Assembly (NCBI GenBank): GCA_022821585.1
Contig: JAJEDI010000071.1
Coordinates: 1-64,000 of the forward strand
DNA from: Caldilineaceae bacterium
Lineage (GTDB): Bacteria > Chloroflexota > Anaerolineae > Caldilineales > Caldilineaceae
DNA: 64,000 nt
Reading direction: 5' to 3'
Position 1 is the first letter of the stretch, and every line of letters starts with the position of its first letter. The notes below the pieces were generated by a model that saw only the letters and a program-made list of their open reading frames with translations, was not told where the DNA came from and did no database searches. The translations under genes and the position numbers were made by a program. This document shows, piece after piece, positions 46,629 through 54,515 of this stretch.

Positions 46629-47975
46629 CTAGGAAGGCACAGGGAACTCGTTGTGGCGGTCCAGCACAGCCTGAATCTTCTCTTCCGCGATCTCCAGTTC
46701 GCTGGCAATGTCTTTGCCGCCAATCAGAATGTTGTCGAACATGGTGGCAATGTCGCCCAATGTCTCCAGGATGCCGACAAATATCGGAATCCACCGCACC
46801 GTATTCGCCGTCGCCGCGAAGACCTCGCGCCGTTCGTCAAATGTGGCCCACTGCTTGCCCACGTCGGAGCGCGCCGGCAGCCAGGCAAATTGATTGGCGT
46901 GGTCAAGATAAAACTCTTCGCCCATACAGAAATCAACCAGCGCCCAGGCATCGTTCGGCTGTCCACCCTCCTTGAAAAGGAACCAGCCGCCGCCCCCGTC
47001 ATAGTTGGCGTGAATGTCGTACTCCGGAAAGACCGGGCCCGGAATCATCCCAAAATCGAGGTCCGGTGAGTATTTGTCGTAGTTGCGAAGCACCCACTGC
47101 CCGTGCATCGCCAGACCCACCTTTCCTGCCGAAAATGCATCGATTCCTTCCGCCAGGCTGAGTCCTCTCGTGAACGCGCCCGCCGCCTCATATCCTCCCT
47201 GATCGTCCATCAACTGTTTCAGGAAGACCATGGCCTCTTCACCTTTGTCGGTGATCGTAACTTGGGTTAAATCTTCGTTGACCATGTCGCTGTCAAGGCA
47301 CCAGATCAACGTCAGAAACATGAGATGCACCGGCGGATTGCCAAATGTGGGCGTAAAACCGATCACGTCCAGGCGGCCCGCTTCATCCTGTTCCGTTATA
47401 TCGATTGCCATCTGGTGCAGTTCATCCCACGTCAGGGGCGGCGCATCCGGGTCAAGCCCTGCCTCGCCCATGACCGTCCTGTTGTACAGAAGCGCGCGCG
47501 TATCCGTCGTATAGGGAACGATCCATTTCTTGCCCCACAATATCGAATCCTTCTGCAGTCGCTCCCAAATGTTGTCCCAGGTGAAGTTTTCGGCGCCCTC
47601 AATGTAGTCGTCCAGGACCACCAGGGCATCGCGCACCGCCAGGTCGCCGCTCTGCCAGCGGCCCAGGAATGAGACCGGCGGCGGTGTGCCCGCCGCCAGC
47701 GCGGCCATTGTTTTCGTATTCGAATCATATTCCCCAAGTTGCCACACCGCCGTCACGCCCAGCCCTGCTTCGTTGAACTTGTTCTGAATATTCAGGGCCG
47801 GGTCCTCCCATGGAAACCAAAACACGACCTCAGGAATCTCGGCGTCAGGCGCCTCCGCGTCCCCTGCCCCAGGCTCCGCTGCCGGCGCCGCACAGGCCGC
47901 AAGCACCAACCCCGCAGCGCCCAAACCTGCCCCCTTTAGAAACCTACGCCGGCTAAGACTGTGCTGCGCTCCCAT
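46629..47975 (-). CDS. Extracellular solute-binding lipoprotein, family 1 (sugar type)
   Basis: ATG 47975 is fixed by AAGGAGG seven bases upstream; a longer frame to 48131 runs into repeat B. The 448-residue protein has a twin-arginine signal (SRRRFLKGAGLGAAGLVLAAC) with lipobox Cys. VVFWFPWEDPALNIQNKFNE, NRTVMGEAGLDPDAPPLTWDEL and FSAGKVGLAMHGQWVL are standard for family 1 binding proteins. It heads the operon with two permeases, a ceramidase-like hydrolase and an oxidoreductase. Relatives bind oligosaccharides, polyols or glycerol-phosphates. Confidence 0.93.
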   Translation of the reverse strand: MGAQHSLSRRRFLKGAGLGAAGLVLAACAAPAAEPGAGDAEAPDAEIPEVVFWFPWEDPALNIQNKFNEAGLGVTAVWQLGEYDSNTKTMAALAAGTPPPVSFLGRWQSGDLAVRDALVVLDDYIEGAENFTWDNIWERLQKDSILWGKKWIVPYTTDTRALLYNRTVMGEAGLDPDAPPLTWDELHQMAIDITEQDEAGRLDVIGFTPTFGNPPVHLMFLTLIWCLDSDMVNEDLTQVTITDKGEEAMVFLKQLMDDQGGYEAAGAFTRGLSLAEGIDAFSAGKVGLAMHGQWVLRNYDKYSPDLDFGMIPGPVFPEYDIHANYDGGGGWFLFKEGGQPNDAWALVDFCMGEEFYLDHANQFAWLPARSDVGKQWATFDERREVFAATANTVRWIPIFVGILETLGDIATMFDNILIGGKDIASELEIAEEKIQAVLDRHNEFPVPS

Positions 47976-48130
47976 TTTGAACCTCCTTGCTTGGCATGTA
48001 ATCTCTGCTGTCGGAACAATTCGGAAAACGTCCATCCTCACTCGAACTGGAGATAAATGGTATTTTATTCCCAACAGTGAGAGCCTGCAAACAAGGAAAA
48101 AAGTTATGATATTAAGGTGGCATGCAGCCA
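47976..48130. other. Upstream region of the second importer operon
   Basis: These 155 bases lie between the binding-protein start and repeat B and should hold the operon promoter. AAGTTATGATATTAAGG around 48101-48117 is A/T-rich and may contain -10 material, but I cannot assign boxes with confidence. Confidence 0.4.
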
Positions 48131-48517
48131 CTAAGCCTTATTCAGTGCGCGACGCCGGACGAGGCGAGCGCAGGTTTTTCTCACTCCTCTCCCCTCTCTC
48201 CTCGCATTTGGGCGGTCGGGCCTATTCGGCCCTCCCTTGTGCGGGGGCTCCGCCCCCGCAACGCCCCCGGCCCTGTTCGCGCCGGAGCGAGTGTGTGGGT
48301 AATGTGAAGTTGTCGTCTCGCGGCGGCCGGGCTTACCCCCAACCCCGAGTCCTGGCGGGTACCGAGTATGCGCCAGCGCAGGCAAGACAGGCGAGGCAAC
48401 TCCCATATATGCCCAACGTTCACCGCGATGACCATCGCGCGAGCCCGCTACAGAGATGCTTACGGTATAATCCGCCCAGACAGACCGCACACAGTACACA
48501 CACAGAGCATGGCTTAG
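48131..48517 (+). repeat. Dispersed non-coding repeat, copy B (longest, with 7-bp inverted ends)
   Basis: The core (48212-48517) is collinear with copies A and C. A 5' module (48131-48211, AAGCCTTATTCAGTGCGCGAC) is shared with copy C. The copy starts CTAAGCC and ends GGCTTAG, a perfect 7-bp inverted pair. It contains strong GC hairpins (GCGGGGGCtccGCCCCCGC). It lies in the divergent gap between an importer operon and the SPFH fusion gene. No frame is conserved between copies without radical amino-acid changes. Confidence 0.9.
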
Positions 48518-48721
48518 CAGCTACGGTGGCATTATGTTTCACATTTCCTCATCTGTCCGGTTCGATAGTTTCGACGGACTACGGCAGAGCCATCTGCTGC
48601 ATTTCCTCTTACGTCCGTCTCGTACTGCAGCCGTCTGGATACGGACCGACAACAGACCAGAGGAACCGCATTAACGACGGTAAGCTGAGGACCAGAAACG
48701 AAACGATCCCGTGAATTGACC
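48518..48721. other. Region upstream of the membrane domain-SPFH gene
   Basis: No gene is seen. It should contain the promoter of the SPFH fusion gene. No distinct boxes could be defended. Confidence 0.4.
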
Positions 48722-50572
48722 ATGAACCGCACCCTCACGATTCACACCGCAGTACTCATCGCCTTGCCCTTCATGCTGCTGCCCGCCGCCTACTGGCTGG
48801 CAGGCAACGCCCTTGTCCCGGCGTCCCCCGGTACGTGGCTGCAAAGCGTGCTCTGGTCTCTGCGCGTCATTTACGTTGGTGGCGCGTTCGTCGGTTGGCG
48901 GGCAGGTCGTCCACACTGGTTCTACCCCTGGCTGGGTTTCGCGTCGTACGCGGCGGTCGCCGCTCTGCTCCAATTCGCCTTTCGCATAGATTCCTGGGAA
49001 ACCGTTGGCTTCTCGCCATTCCTGGGTTTCGCCCCTATCCTCTTGGCATTCTCCCCCTACTTCGTGACAGCACTCCTGGTTGGCTGGCGCAAGTCCCGCA
49101 GACTGTTGGGGGCATACACGGTCTTTCCCCACGCCGCACTGCTCATCCCACTATTTAACCTTGTGGAGGGGGACGTTTATGGCAGCGATTTGCGCTTTGT
49201 TATCCTTTCAGCAGCGGGTGCCGCCGTTTTCTCAACGCTGTACTGGCGTCCTCCTACAGCGTTCCTGGGTGGAATCAGAAACTGGCCGCAAGCGCCACTT
49301 CTCTTCCTGGGTGTAGCTGTCACGAATGTACTGTTTGTGCTCGGCTACGGCTACGGGTATGGACTTGGGAGAGGCTTGGACATCTTGATAATGTTGGTCC
49401 CGATAGTCGGCATGAGCTGTCTGGTTCTCAGTGGACCGCTCCTGCTACCGCCGTTGCTCCAGTGGTTGCTACGAGTCCTGAGGGTCGAGGAAATTGTGGC
49501 CCCAACATTACAACAATTCGGTCGCGCTCTGCTCCGCATTACCGGAGCAGCTGTCAGGGTCAACGATGAATTAGGCCCTCTTCAATCTGTGAAGGAAGGA
49601 AACGATTCCCCCAAAGGAGAAGTAAGAATGAGCCAGGAAACAGTTGTACAAGACGTGCCCGAAAGACGGCAACCGGTCGGAACAGACCTGGACCGCCCCT
49701 ACAAACTCTCAGTCATTGTCCTGGCGGCGCTGGCCCTACTCCTGGTCGCTCTCTACGTCGGCCGCGCCGCCGTCTACAAGATCCATGAGTTCGAACGCGG
49801 CCTCCACCTGCGCGGTGGACGCTTCCTTGGCGTTCAGAATCCCGGCTGGCACGTCCAGGTCCCTCTGGTCGACACCGTCATCATCGTCAAGGTCATCGAG
49901 AGGCTGGGCTACGTCGAGCGCATCCCCGCCATGACCTCCGACAATGTCACCATGGACGTCTCCCTCCAGTTCACCTACCGCGTCACCAATCCCGAGCGCT
50001 TCGCCCTCGCCGTCGACGACCCGGAACGTATCGTCTTCGAGTTCGTGCAGGGGCGGCTGCGCGACGTCATCAACACCAAGACCATGACCGGCGTCATGAA
50101 CCAGCGCACCGAGATGAACCTTGAAATGATGCAGGAGTTGAAGGAGAAGGAAGATCAGTACGGTGTCGAATTCATGACCGTACAGATCCAGAGCGCGTCG
50201 CCGCCCGCCGAGGTCCTGTCCGCCATCAAGGACCGCATGGTAGCCGCGCAGCGACAGGAACAGGCCGAGGCCGAAGCCGCACAGCAGCGCACCGTCGCCG
50301 ATGCTCGGTTCTACGCCGCCCAAAAGGAGGCCGAAGCCGACGCCTATCGCATCTCCACCACCGCCGCCGCCGAAGCCGAACAGATCCAGCTCACGACCGA
50401 GGCGCAGCAACTCGCCGTCCGCGCAATTCTCAGCGAACTGGAGGGCAAAGGTGCGCTCGCGGAGAAGTACATCGACTATCTCATCGCCGTTGAACTGAAG
50501 GAGAATAGCAAGTGGATCCTGGGAACCGGCGCCGAGCCGGTCCTTGAACTGCGGCCCTCGGCAGAGGAGTAG
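48722..50572 (+). CDS. Polytopic membrane domain fused to SPFH/band 7 protein
   Basis: The frame starts at ATG 48722 (TTG 48716 also possible; neither has a clear ribosome-binding site) and yields 616 residues. The first 300 are unfamiliar and hydrophobic, with about seven predicted membrane segments (8-30, 46-62, 70-90, 98-125, 133-150, 160-176, 193-250). The rest is a complete SPFH protein: anchor YKLSVIVLAALALLLVALYV, GLHLRGGRFLGVQNPGWH, DVSLQFTYRVTNPERFA and a long Ala/Glu/Gln coiled coil (QEQAEAEAAQQRTVADARFY). At residue 303 an internal ATG (49628) has AAAGGAG eight bases upstream, so a stand-alone SPFH protein may also be made. SPFH proteins build membrane-associated rings. Confidence 0.88.
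   Translation: MNRTLTIHTAVLIALPFMLLPAAYWLAGNALVPASPGTWLQSVLWSLRVIYVGGAFVGWRAGRPHWFYPWLGFASYAAVAALLQFAFRIDSWETVGFSPFLGFAPILLAFSPYFVTALLVGWRKSRRLLGAYTVFPHAALLIPLFNLVEGDVYGSDLRFVILSAAGAAVFSTLYWRPPTAFLGGIRNWPQAPLLFLGVAVTNVLFVLGYGYGYGLGRGLDILIMLVPIVGMSCLVLSGPLLLPPLLQWLLRVLRVEEIVAPTLQQFGRALLRITGAAVRVNDELGPLQSVKEGNDSPKGEVRMSQETVVQDVPERRQPVGTDLDRPYKLSVIVLAALALLLVALYVGRAAVYKIHEFERGLHLRGGRFLGVQNPGWHVQVPLVDTVIIVKVIERLGYVERIPAMTSDNVTMDVSLQFTYRVTNPERFALAVDDPERIVFEFVQGRLRDVINTKTMTGVMNQRTEMNLEMMQELKEKEDQYGVEFMTVQIQSASPPAEVLSAIKDRMVAAQRQEQAEAEAAQQRTVADARFYAAQKEAEADAYRISTTAAAEAEQIQLTTEAQQLAVRAILSELEGKGALAEKYIDYLIAVELKENSKWILGTGAEPVLELRPSAEE
49612..49630 (+). promoter_or_regulatory. Internal ribosome-binding site and start codon for a stand-alone SPFH protein
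   Basis: AAAGGAG lies upstream of ATG 49628, in frame inside the 616-codon gene, and the SPFH anchor begins about 25 residues later. By comparison the outer start has no good site. This favours separate or additional translation of the 314-residue SPFH protein. Confidence 0.65.
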
Positions 50573-50575
50573 CCC

Positions 50576-51043
50576 ATGCGAAAACTACTGCTCCTGGCAG
50601 GAGGAATCGCTGTCCTGGTAGTCCTGACGCAGACGGCACAGCCGGCGTTGACCGTCTCCCTCCACCACAGCGAGCTGCTCACCAAACGGATCTACGCCTA
50701 CCGCGACTGGCAGAGCACCGGCGTGCGCATCGATCAGGGAGACCGCGTCGAGATTCAAGCGGAAGGTGAATGGCTCTACACGCCCGATGAGTTCCACGGG
50801 CCCGCGGGTCACCCGAGATTTCCCGCGCCCAGCTTCTACCCCGTCTCTAAGGGCTCCGGCGGCGCGCTCATCGGCCGCATCGGCGAAACCGGGGGCCGCT
50901 TCGTCGTCGGCGAGCGCATAAACATGCAGGCAACCCAACACGGCATCCTCTATCTGCGCATTAATGATGACATTCTCAGCGACAACGACGGCTGGGTCGC
51001 CGTCCGCATCGACGTAACCGAAACCGAAGACTCCCTGCCCTGA
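50576..51043 (+). CDS. LecA/PA-IL-like lectin-fold protein
   Basis: The 155-residue protein follows the SPFH stop by three bases. A membrane or signal helix covers 3-20. The body matches the PA-IL (LecA) galactophilic-lectin fold as found in exported bacterial proteins: WQSTGVRIDQGDRVEIQAEGEW, the loop GALIGRIGETGGRFVVG and the calcium/sugar region LYLRINDDILSDNDGWVAVRI (quoted in part). The NDD..DNDG acidic cluster resembles the calcium site. It may recognise sugars at the cell surface, as a partner of the SPFH membrane protein. Confidence 0.82.
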   Translation: MRKLLLLAGGIAVLVVLTQTAQPALTVSLHHSELLTKRIYAYRDWQSTGVRIDQGDRVEIQAEGEWLYTPDEFHGPAGHPRFPAPSFYPVSKGSGGALIGRIGETGGRFVVGERINMQATQHGILYLRINDDILSDNDGWVAVRIDVTETEDSLP

Positions 51044-51066
51044 GATCGGGCATCCTCCAATGAAAA

Positions 51067-51099
51067 AGAGAGGAGTGAGAGCAACACTCACTCCTCTCT
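51067..51099. terminator. Bidirectional terminator, 13-bp perfect stem
   Basis: AGAGAGGAGTGAG and CTCACTCCTCTCT are perfect complements around a seven-base loop; A run on the left and TTCTATTTT on the right. It ends the plus-strand SPFH/LecA unit and the convergent minus-strand RraA-like gene. Confidence 0.92.
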
Positions 51100-51122
51100 T
51101 CTATTTTCACACTCCGTGCTCT

Positions 51123-51845
51123 TTACTCTTCGTCATCCCCGTAGCTATGACCTGCGAGGATTGCACGCACCTCCGCCGCGCTCGAAGCCTTCTGCATCTG
51201 CCCGATCCGTTCCGCTTCATGCGCCAGCAACTGCTTGACGTTGCGCAGAACATCCTCCATCTTGTCAGCCGGGAACTTGCACGCGCCGTTCTCATCCATA
51301 TGCACGATCTCGCCCGGCGCCACGTCCATCCCCCGAACGTGCACCGGCACGTTCACCGCCTGCACCGCCATCGCCCCATGCCCGGGCGTAACGCCGCTCA
51401 GCAAATATTGGAAACCCATCGGCCGGATCTCGTCAATGTCTCTCGACGGCCCGTTCGAAATGCAACCCACACAGCCCACCGCCTGCATCGCCGCCGTCAT
51501 GTTGCCGCCGGCCAGCCCCACCTTGCCCGCAATTTCGGGCGGAAACTTCTGCTCCAGGACCAGGATCGTCGGCTTCGGCGACGCGTCCAGCGCCTCCAGC
51601 ACGTCCGTAAAACCCACCCGCGAAAAATTCGGGTCCGGCAGCCCATAAACGCACGTCACCGCGTAGCCGGCCAGCGCGCCCAACTCGGGGTACATGCAGC
51701 GTATCGTCTCATCCGTATACCAGTTTTCCGTCCACGGGTTGTAAAGGCCCAGGCAGAGCGGATCTTCAGGGTAGGTGGCAACCACGTTGGTGATCGACGG
51801 CGTGTCGACCGTCTTCAGCTCTTCTAGGATCGCTTGCGGATTCAT
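51123..51845 (-). CDS. RraA-like / HMG aldolase-type protein (second paralogue)
   Basis: The 240-residue protein has the family core LAGGNMTAAMQAVGCVGCISNG followed by GPSRDIDEI, the Arg-Asp of the metal/pyruvate site. It shares architecture but little sequence with the 14.9-kb paralogue. VNVPVHVRGMDVAPGEIVHMDENGAC follows (quoted in part) as in many aldolase relatives. It lies 44 bp after the aminotransferase stop in a run of minus-strand catabolic genes. Cleavage or decarboxylation of a small oxo acid is likely. Confidence 0.85.
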   Translation of the reverse strand: MNPQAILEELKTVDTPSITNVVATYPEDPLCLGLYNPWTENWYTDETIRCMYPELGALAGYAVTCVYGLPDPNFSRVGFTDVLEALDASPKPTILVLEQKFPPEIAGKVGLAGGNMTAAMQAVGCVGCISNGPSRDIDEIRPMGFQYLLSGVTPGHGAMAVQAVNVPVHVRGMDVAPGEIVHMDENGACKFPADKMEDVLRNVKQLLAHEAERIGQMQKASSAAEVRAILAGHSYGDDEE

Positions 51846-51889
51846 TCTGCCTTCCTTAATGTTGTTGGTCTGGGCTCTGTTTACTAAGG

Positions 51890-53164
51890 CTACTCTTTCT
51901 TGCCACCGTAGGACGCTATAAACTCGCAGATCCGCTCCATCGCCGGCTTCAACACGTCCATGCTGGGCGCGTAACAGATGCGGATCGACCCTTCCCCGCC
52001 GTTGCCGAACGCGCTCCCCGGCGCCACGGCCACGTGCTTCTTGCGCAACAGATCGAGGGCAAACTGGTATGAGTCGTCGACGCCTTTAAGTTGCGGAAAG
52101 AGATAGAATGCTCCCTCCGGCTCCGGCAGGTTGACGCTTGCAACCTCTCTCAGCATCCCGGCGCAAAAATCCCGCCGCTCCTGAAACTCCTCCACCATCG
52201 CCGCGATATCGTCCTCACCGTGCGCAATCGCCGCTTCACCGCCCCGCTGGATCATCGTCGGCGCGTGCGAAACGATGAACTCGTTCAACTGCGCCGCCTT
52301 CTGCACGAAATCCGGCCGGCTCACCATCCAACCCAGCCGCCAGCCCGTCATACAATAGGTCTTCGAAAAGGAGTTGACGACGATGACCGCGTCCTCGCGC
52401 GTGCACAGCTTCAGGATAGAAGGCGCTAGCTGCCCTGAATGGCCGCCTGTGCCGCCCCCCTCGCCCACAGCCGCGCCCCGGCCGCCGTAGTAGATGCGCT
52501 CGTAGACCTCGTCCGTCAACAGCCACAGCCCGTGCTGTCGCGCAAAGTCCAGCAGCATCTGCTGTTCCGCCACCGTCGCCGTCCAGCCAAGCGGATTGGA
52601 GGGCGATGCGTACAGCAACAGCCGCGTACGCGGCGTCAGTGCACTTTCCATAGCCTCCACGTCCGGCGTAAAGCGCTGCCCCGCCCGCGCCATCGGCACC
52701 TCAACCGCCCGTCCGCCGCACATCTCTATCATCGCCGAGCCGTTGGGCCAGTTCGGGCTCAGCACGATCGCCTCATCACCCGGATCGATCACGCACTTGA
52801 TCGCCAGGTTGAGCGCCTGCACGCCCCCCGAATTGACCTGTATCTCCGAGGGATCGATCTCTACCGCGTGCAGCCTTGCTATCAGGTTGGCGATGGCAAC
52901 GCGCAGCGACGGCAATCCCTGGTTCGGGGAGTAGTAGGTCCAACCCTCCTCCGCTGCCCGGTTCACCGCCTCGATCACGTAGGGCGGCGTCGGCAGGGTT
53001 GACTCGCCGAACTGCAGCGAAAGCACGTCCTCCATACCGAAGGCCACGTCCGCCAGCGCACGAATGCGGGAGGCCGGAACGCGCTCGGCAGACGGCGCCA
53101 AAGATGGGGATGGCATAAGGGGCGAAAAAATCCTTTCCGCAACCGAAGAAACTGCGTTACCCAT
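51890..53164 (-). CDS. Class I/II aminotransferase
   Basis: The 424-residue fold-type I enzyme shows YSPNQGLPSLRVAIA, NSGGVQALNLAIKCVIDPGDE, the PLP-ring Asp region TDEVYERIYY and the Schiff-base Lys in VNSFSKTYCMTGWRLGW. ATG 53164 is favoured over the longer frame to 53230; ATG 53116 is also possible. No clear ribosome-binding site decides. It belongs to the aspartate aminotransferase-like group. A small protein, a RidA protein and others precede it on the same strand; RidA proteins detoxify enamines released by PLP enzymes, so the pairing is meaningful. Confidence 0.9.
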   Translation of the reverse strand: MGNAVSSVAERIFSPLMPSPSLAPSAERVPASRIRALADVAFGMEDVLSLQFGESTLPTPPYVIEAVNRAAEEGWTYYSPNQGLPSLRVAIANLIARLHAVEIDPSEIQVNSGGVQALNLAIKCVIDPGDEAIVLSPNWPNGSAMIEMCGGRAVEVPMARAGQRFTPDVEAMESALTPRTRLLLYASPSNPLGWTATVAEQQMLLDFARQHGLWLLTDEVYERIYYGGRGAAVGEGGGTGGHSGQLAPSILKLCTREDAVIVVNSFSKTYCMTGWRLGWMVSRPDFVQKAAQLNEFIVSHAPTMIQRGGEAAIAHGEDDIAAMVEEFQERRDFCAGMLREVASVNLPEPEGAFYLFPQLKGVDDSYQFALDLLRKKHVAVAPGSAFGNGGEGSIRICYAPSMDVLKPAMERICEFIASYGGKKE

Positions 53165-53193
53165 AGGAACGGTAACAGTTTCGTCCAAGCTGG

Positions 53194-53487
53194 TCAGTCT
53201 GACAGCAGGGCGCGGGCGATCTCCTCCCACTCCTGCGGCAGTGAGGCGCTGCTGGGCGGCTTCTGGGCGCGGCCGTACCAGTGGTTGGCGTTCGGCAGAT
53301 CGCCCTCAACGCGATGTAGATAGGCATGCACCCAAGCCGAACCGTTTAAGTCCGGTTGCCCTTGCAGAGCGTCGTGCGCGCCGTCCCAGTCGTTGGCAGC
53401 ATCCAGCCACAGTGCGCGTAGCGGAGCCCCCACCCCTTCCGGCGGAGCGTCGTCGGTAAGGCTGGCCTTGAATTCATCAAAAGTCAT
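53194..53487 (-). CDS. Small conserved protein with TPR-like helices
   Basis: The 97-residue protein (MTFDEFKASLTDDAPPEG ... WDGAHDALQ ... AWVHAYLHRVEGDLPNANHWYGRA) reads as two or three short helices of tetratricopeptide type with the conserved HAYLHRxEGD and NAxxWYxRA strings. I recall similar small proteins in many bacteria, annotated as hypothetical. It ends 29 bp before the aminotransferase start and 46 bp after the RidA stop. Function unknown. Confidence 0.75.
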   Translation of the reverse strand: MTFDEFKASLTDDAPPEGVGAPLRALWLDAANDWDGAHDALQGQPDLNGSAWVHAYLHRVEGDLPNANHWYGRAQKPPSSASLPQEWEEIARALLSD

Positions 53488-53533
53488 GGTTCACTCCTTG
53501 TTCTCTTGGCTTCTCAAAAAAAGCCCACGTGCT

Positions 53534-53914
53534 CTATTCCGGCACGACCGCGATGCAATCGACTTCGAGCATAATGTTCGGCAGCTGGCAGCCCACCGTC
53601 GTACGCGCCGGATATGGCTTGGTCACATACTGCTCATAGACCTCGTTCATCTCTGCGAAGTCGCTCAGGTCCGCCAAAAAGACGCCCACCTTGGTCACGT
53701 GTTCCCACGAAGTGCCCGCCGCCTCCAGCAGGATCGTCAGATTGTCGAATACGCGCGTCGCCTGCTCCCGAAACCCGCCTTCGACGCGTTGACCTGTGGC
53801 CGGGTCAGTCGGCCCTTGACCGGCAATATAGGCTACCGGCCCATCAGCCACGATGCCTTGCGAATAAATGCCCGCGGGCGGCGCCCCCTTCTCAGTGTAA
53901 ACTTCCTTGCGCAT
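53534..53914 (-). CDS. RidA-family enamine/imine deaminase
   Basis: ATG 53914 follows AGGAGCA; the longer frame to 54070 overlaps the cytochrome gene. The 126-residue protein has the RidA profile: PPAGIYSQGIVADGPVAYIAGQGP, NLTILLEAAGTSWEHVTKVGVFLAD and the ending YPARTTVGCQLPNIMLEVDCIAVV. The catalytic Arg of the deaminase group is present in PARTTV, unlike in the 37.7-kb paralogue. Location next to an aminotransferase fits removal of reactive enamines. Confidence 0.92.
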   Translation of the reverse strand: MRKEVYTEKGAPPAGIYSQGIVADGPVAYIAGQGPTDPATGQRVEGGFREQATRVFDNLTILLEAAGTSWEHVTKVGVFLADLSDFAEMNEVYEQYVTKPYPARTTVGCQLPNIMLEVDCIAVVPE

Positions 53915-53987
53915 TGCTCCTGTCTCCCGTTGTTCTTGCTGCGTGAATTGGCCGATCGATATGACCAAAGCACCGGATCGTGTTAAT

Positions 53988-54512
53988 CTATTTGGGCTGC
54001 GCCCTCTGAATTCTCTGCGACCACTGGCTCTTGATATAGGCCAGCACCGCCCAGATCTCAGTATCGTCAAGCTGGTCGCCGAATCCGATCATATTGCTCC
54101 GGTAACCCCTGCCTACAAAGGCCTCCGTCCCAATCTTCGTGATCTCAAACAGCTGCTCATCAGGGTGATGCCAGGTGTGACCGGTCTCATCGTGCGGCGG
54201 GGCTGGGAGAAATCCGCTTTCGTCCCGAATCTTCCAATTTGGCTCTCCCTCGAGCTCAGCGCCGTGGCAGGAGGCGCAGTACTGCTCGTAGAGAATCTCA
54301 CCCAGGGCAACCAACTGCGTGTTGGAAACGTCCGCCCCGTCCACTGGCCCCTCGACCTGCGGCAGACTGACCTCGGTCGGAGTCACCGTAACCTCCACGG
54401 CCGGGTCTTCGCCCTGCGACGCCTGGCCGCTCCCTGCACCCCCGGACGGCCCGCACGCCACAAGGATTAATGCTGCCGTCAGGATCAAGACCGGCAAAGT
54501 CCCGCGCTTCAT
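53988..54512 (-). CDS. Lipid-anchored monohaem cytochrome c
   Basis: The 174-residue protein has a lipoprotein signal (LILTAALILVAC, Cys20), a Gly/Pro/Glu linker and a class I cytochrome c domain: haem attachment CASCH (79-83) and probable axial Met141 in RSNMIGFGDQLDD, with the closing helix EIWAVLAYIKSQW. It would carry electrons on the outer face of the membrane. The gene sits between the dipeptidase and RidA genes, with start ATG 54512 three bases from the dipeptidase stop, suggesting one mRNA; the reason for this company is not clear. Confidence 0.9.
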   Translation of the reverse strand: MKRGTLPVLILTAALILVACGPSGGAGSGQASQGEDPAVEVTVTPTEVSLPQVEGPVDGADVSNTQLVALGEILYEQYCASCHGAELEGEPNWKIRDESGFLPAPPHDETGHTWHHPDEQLFEITKIGTEAFVGRGYRSNMIGFGDQLDDTEIWAVLAYIKSQWSQRIQRAQPK

Positions 54513-54515
54513 CCT

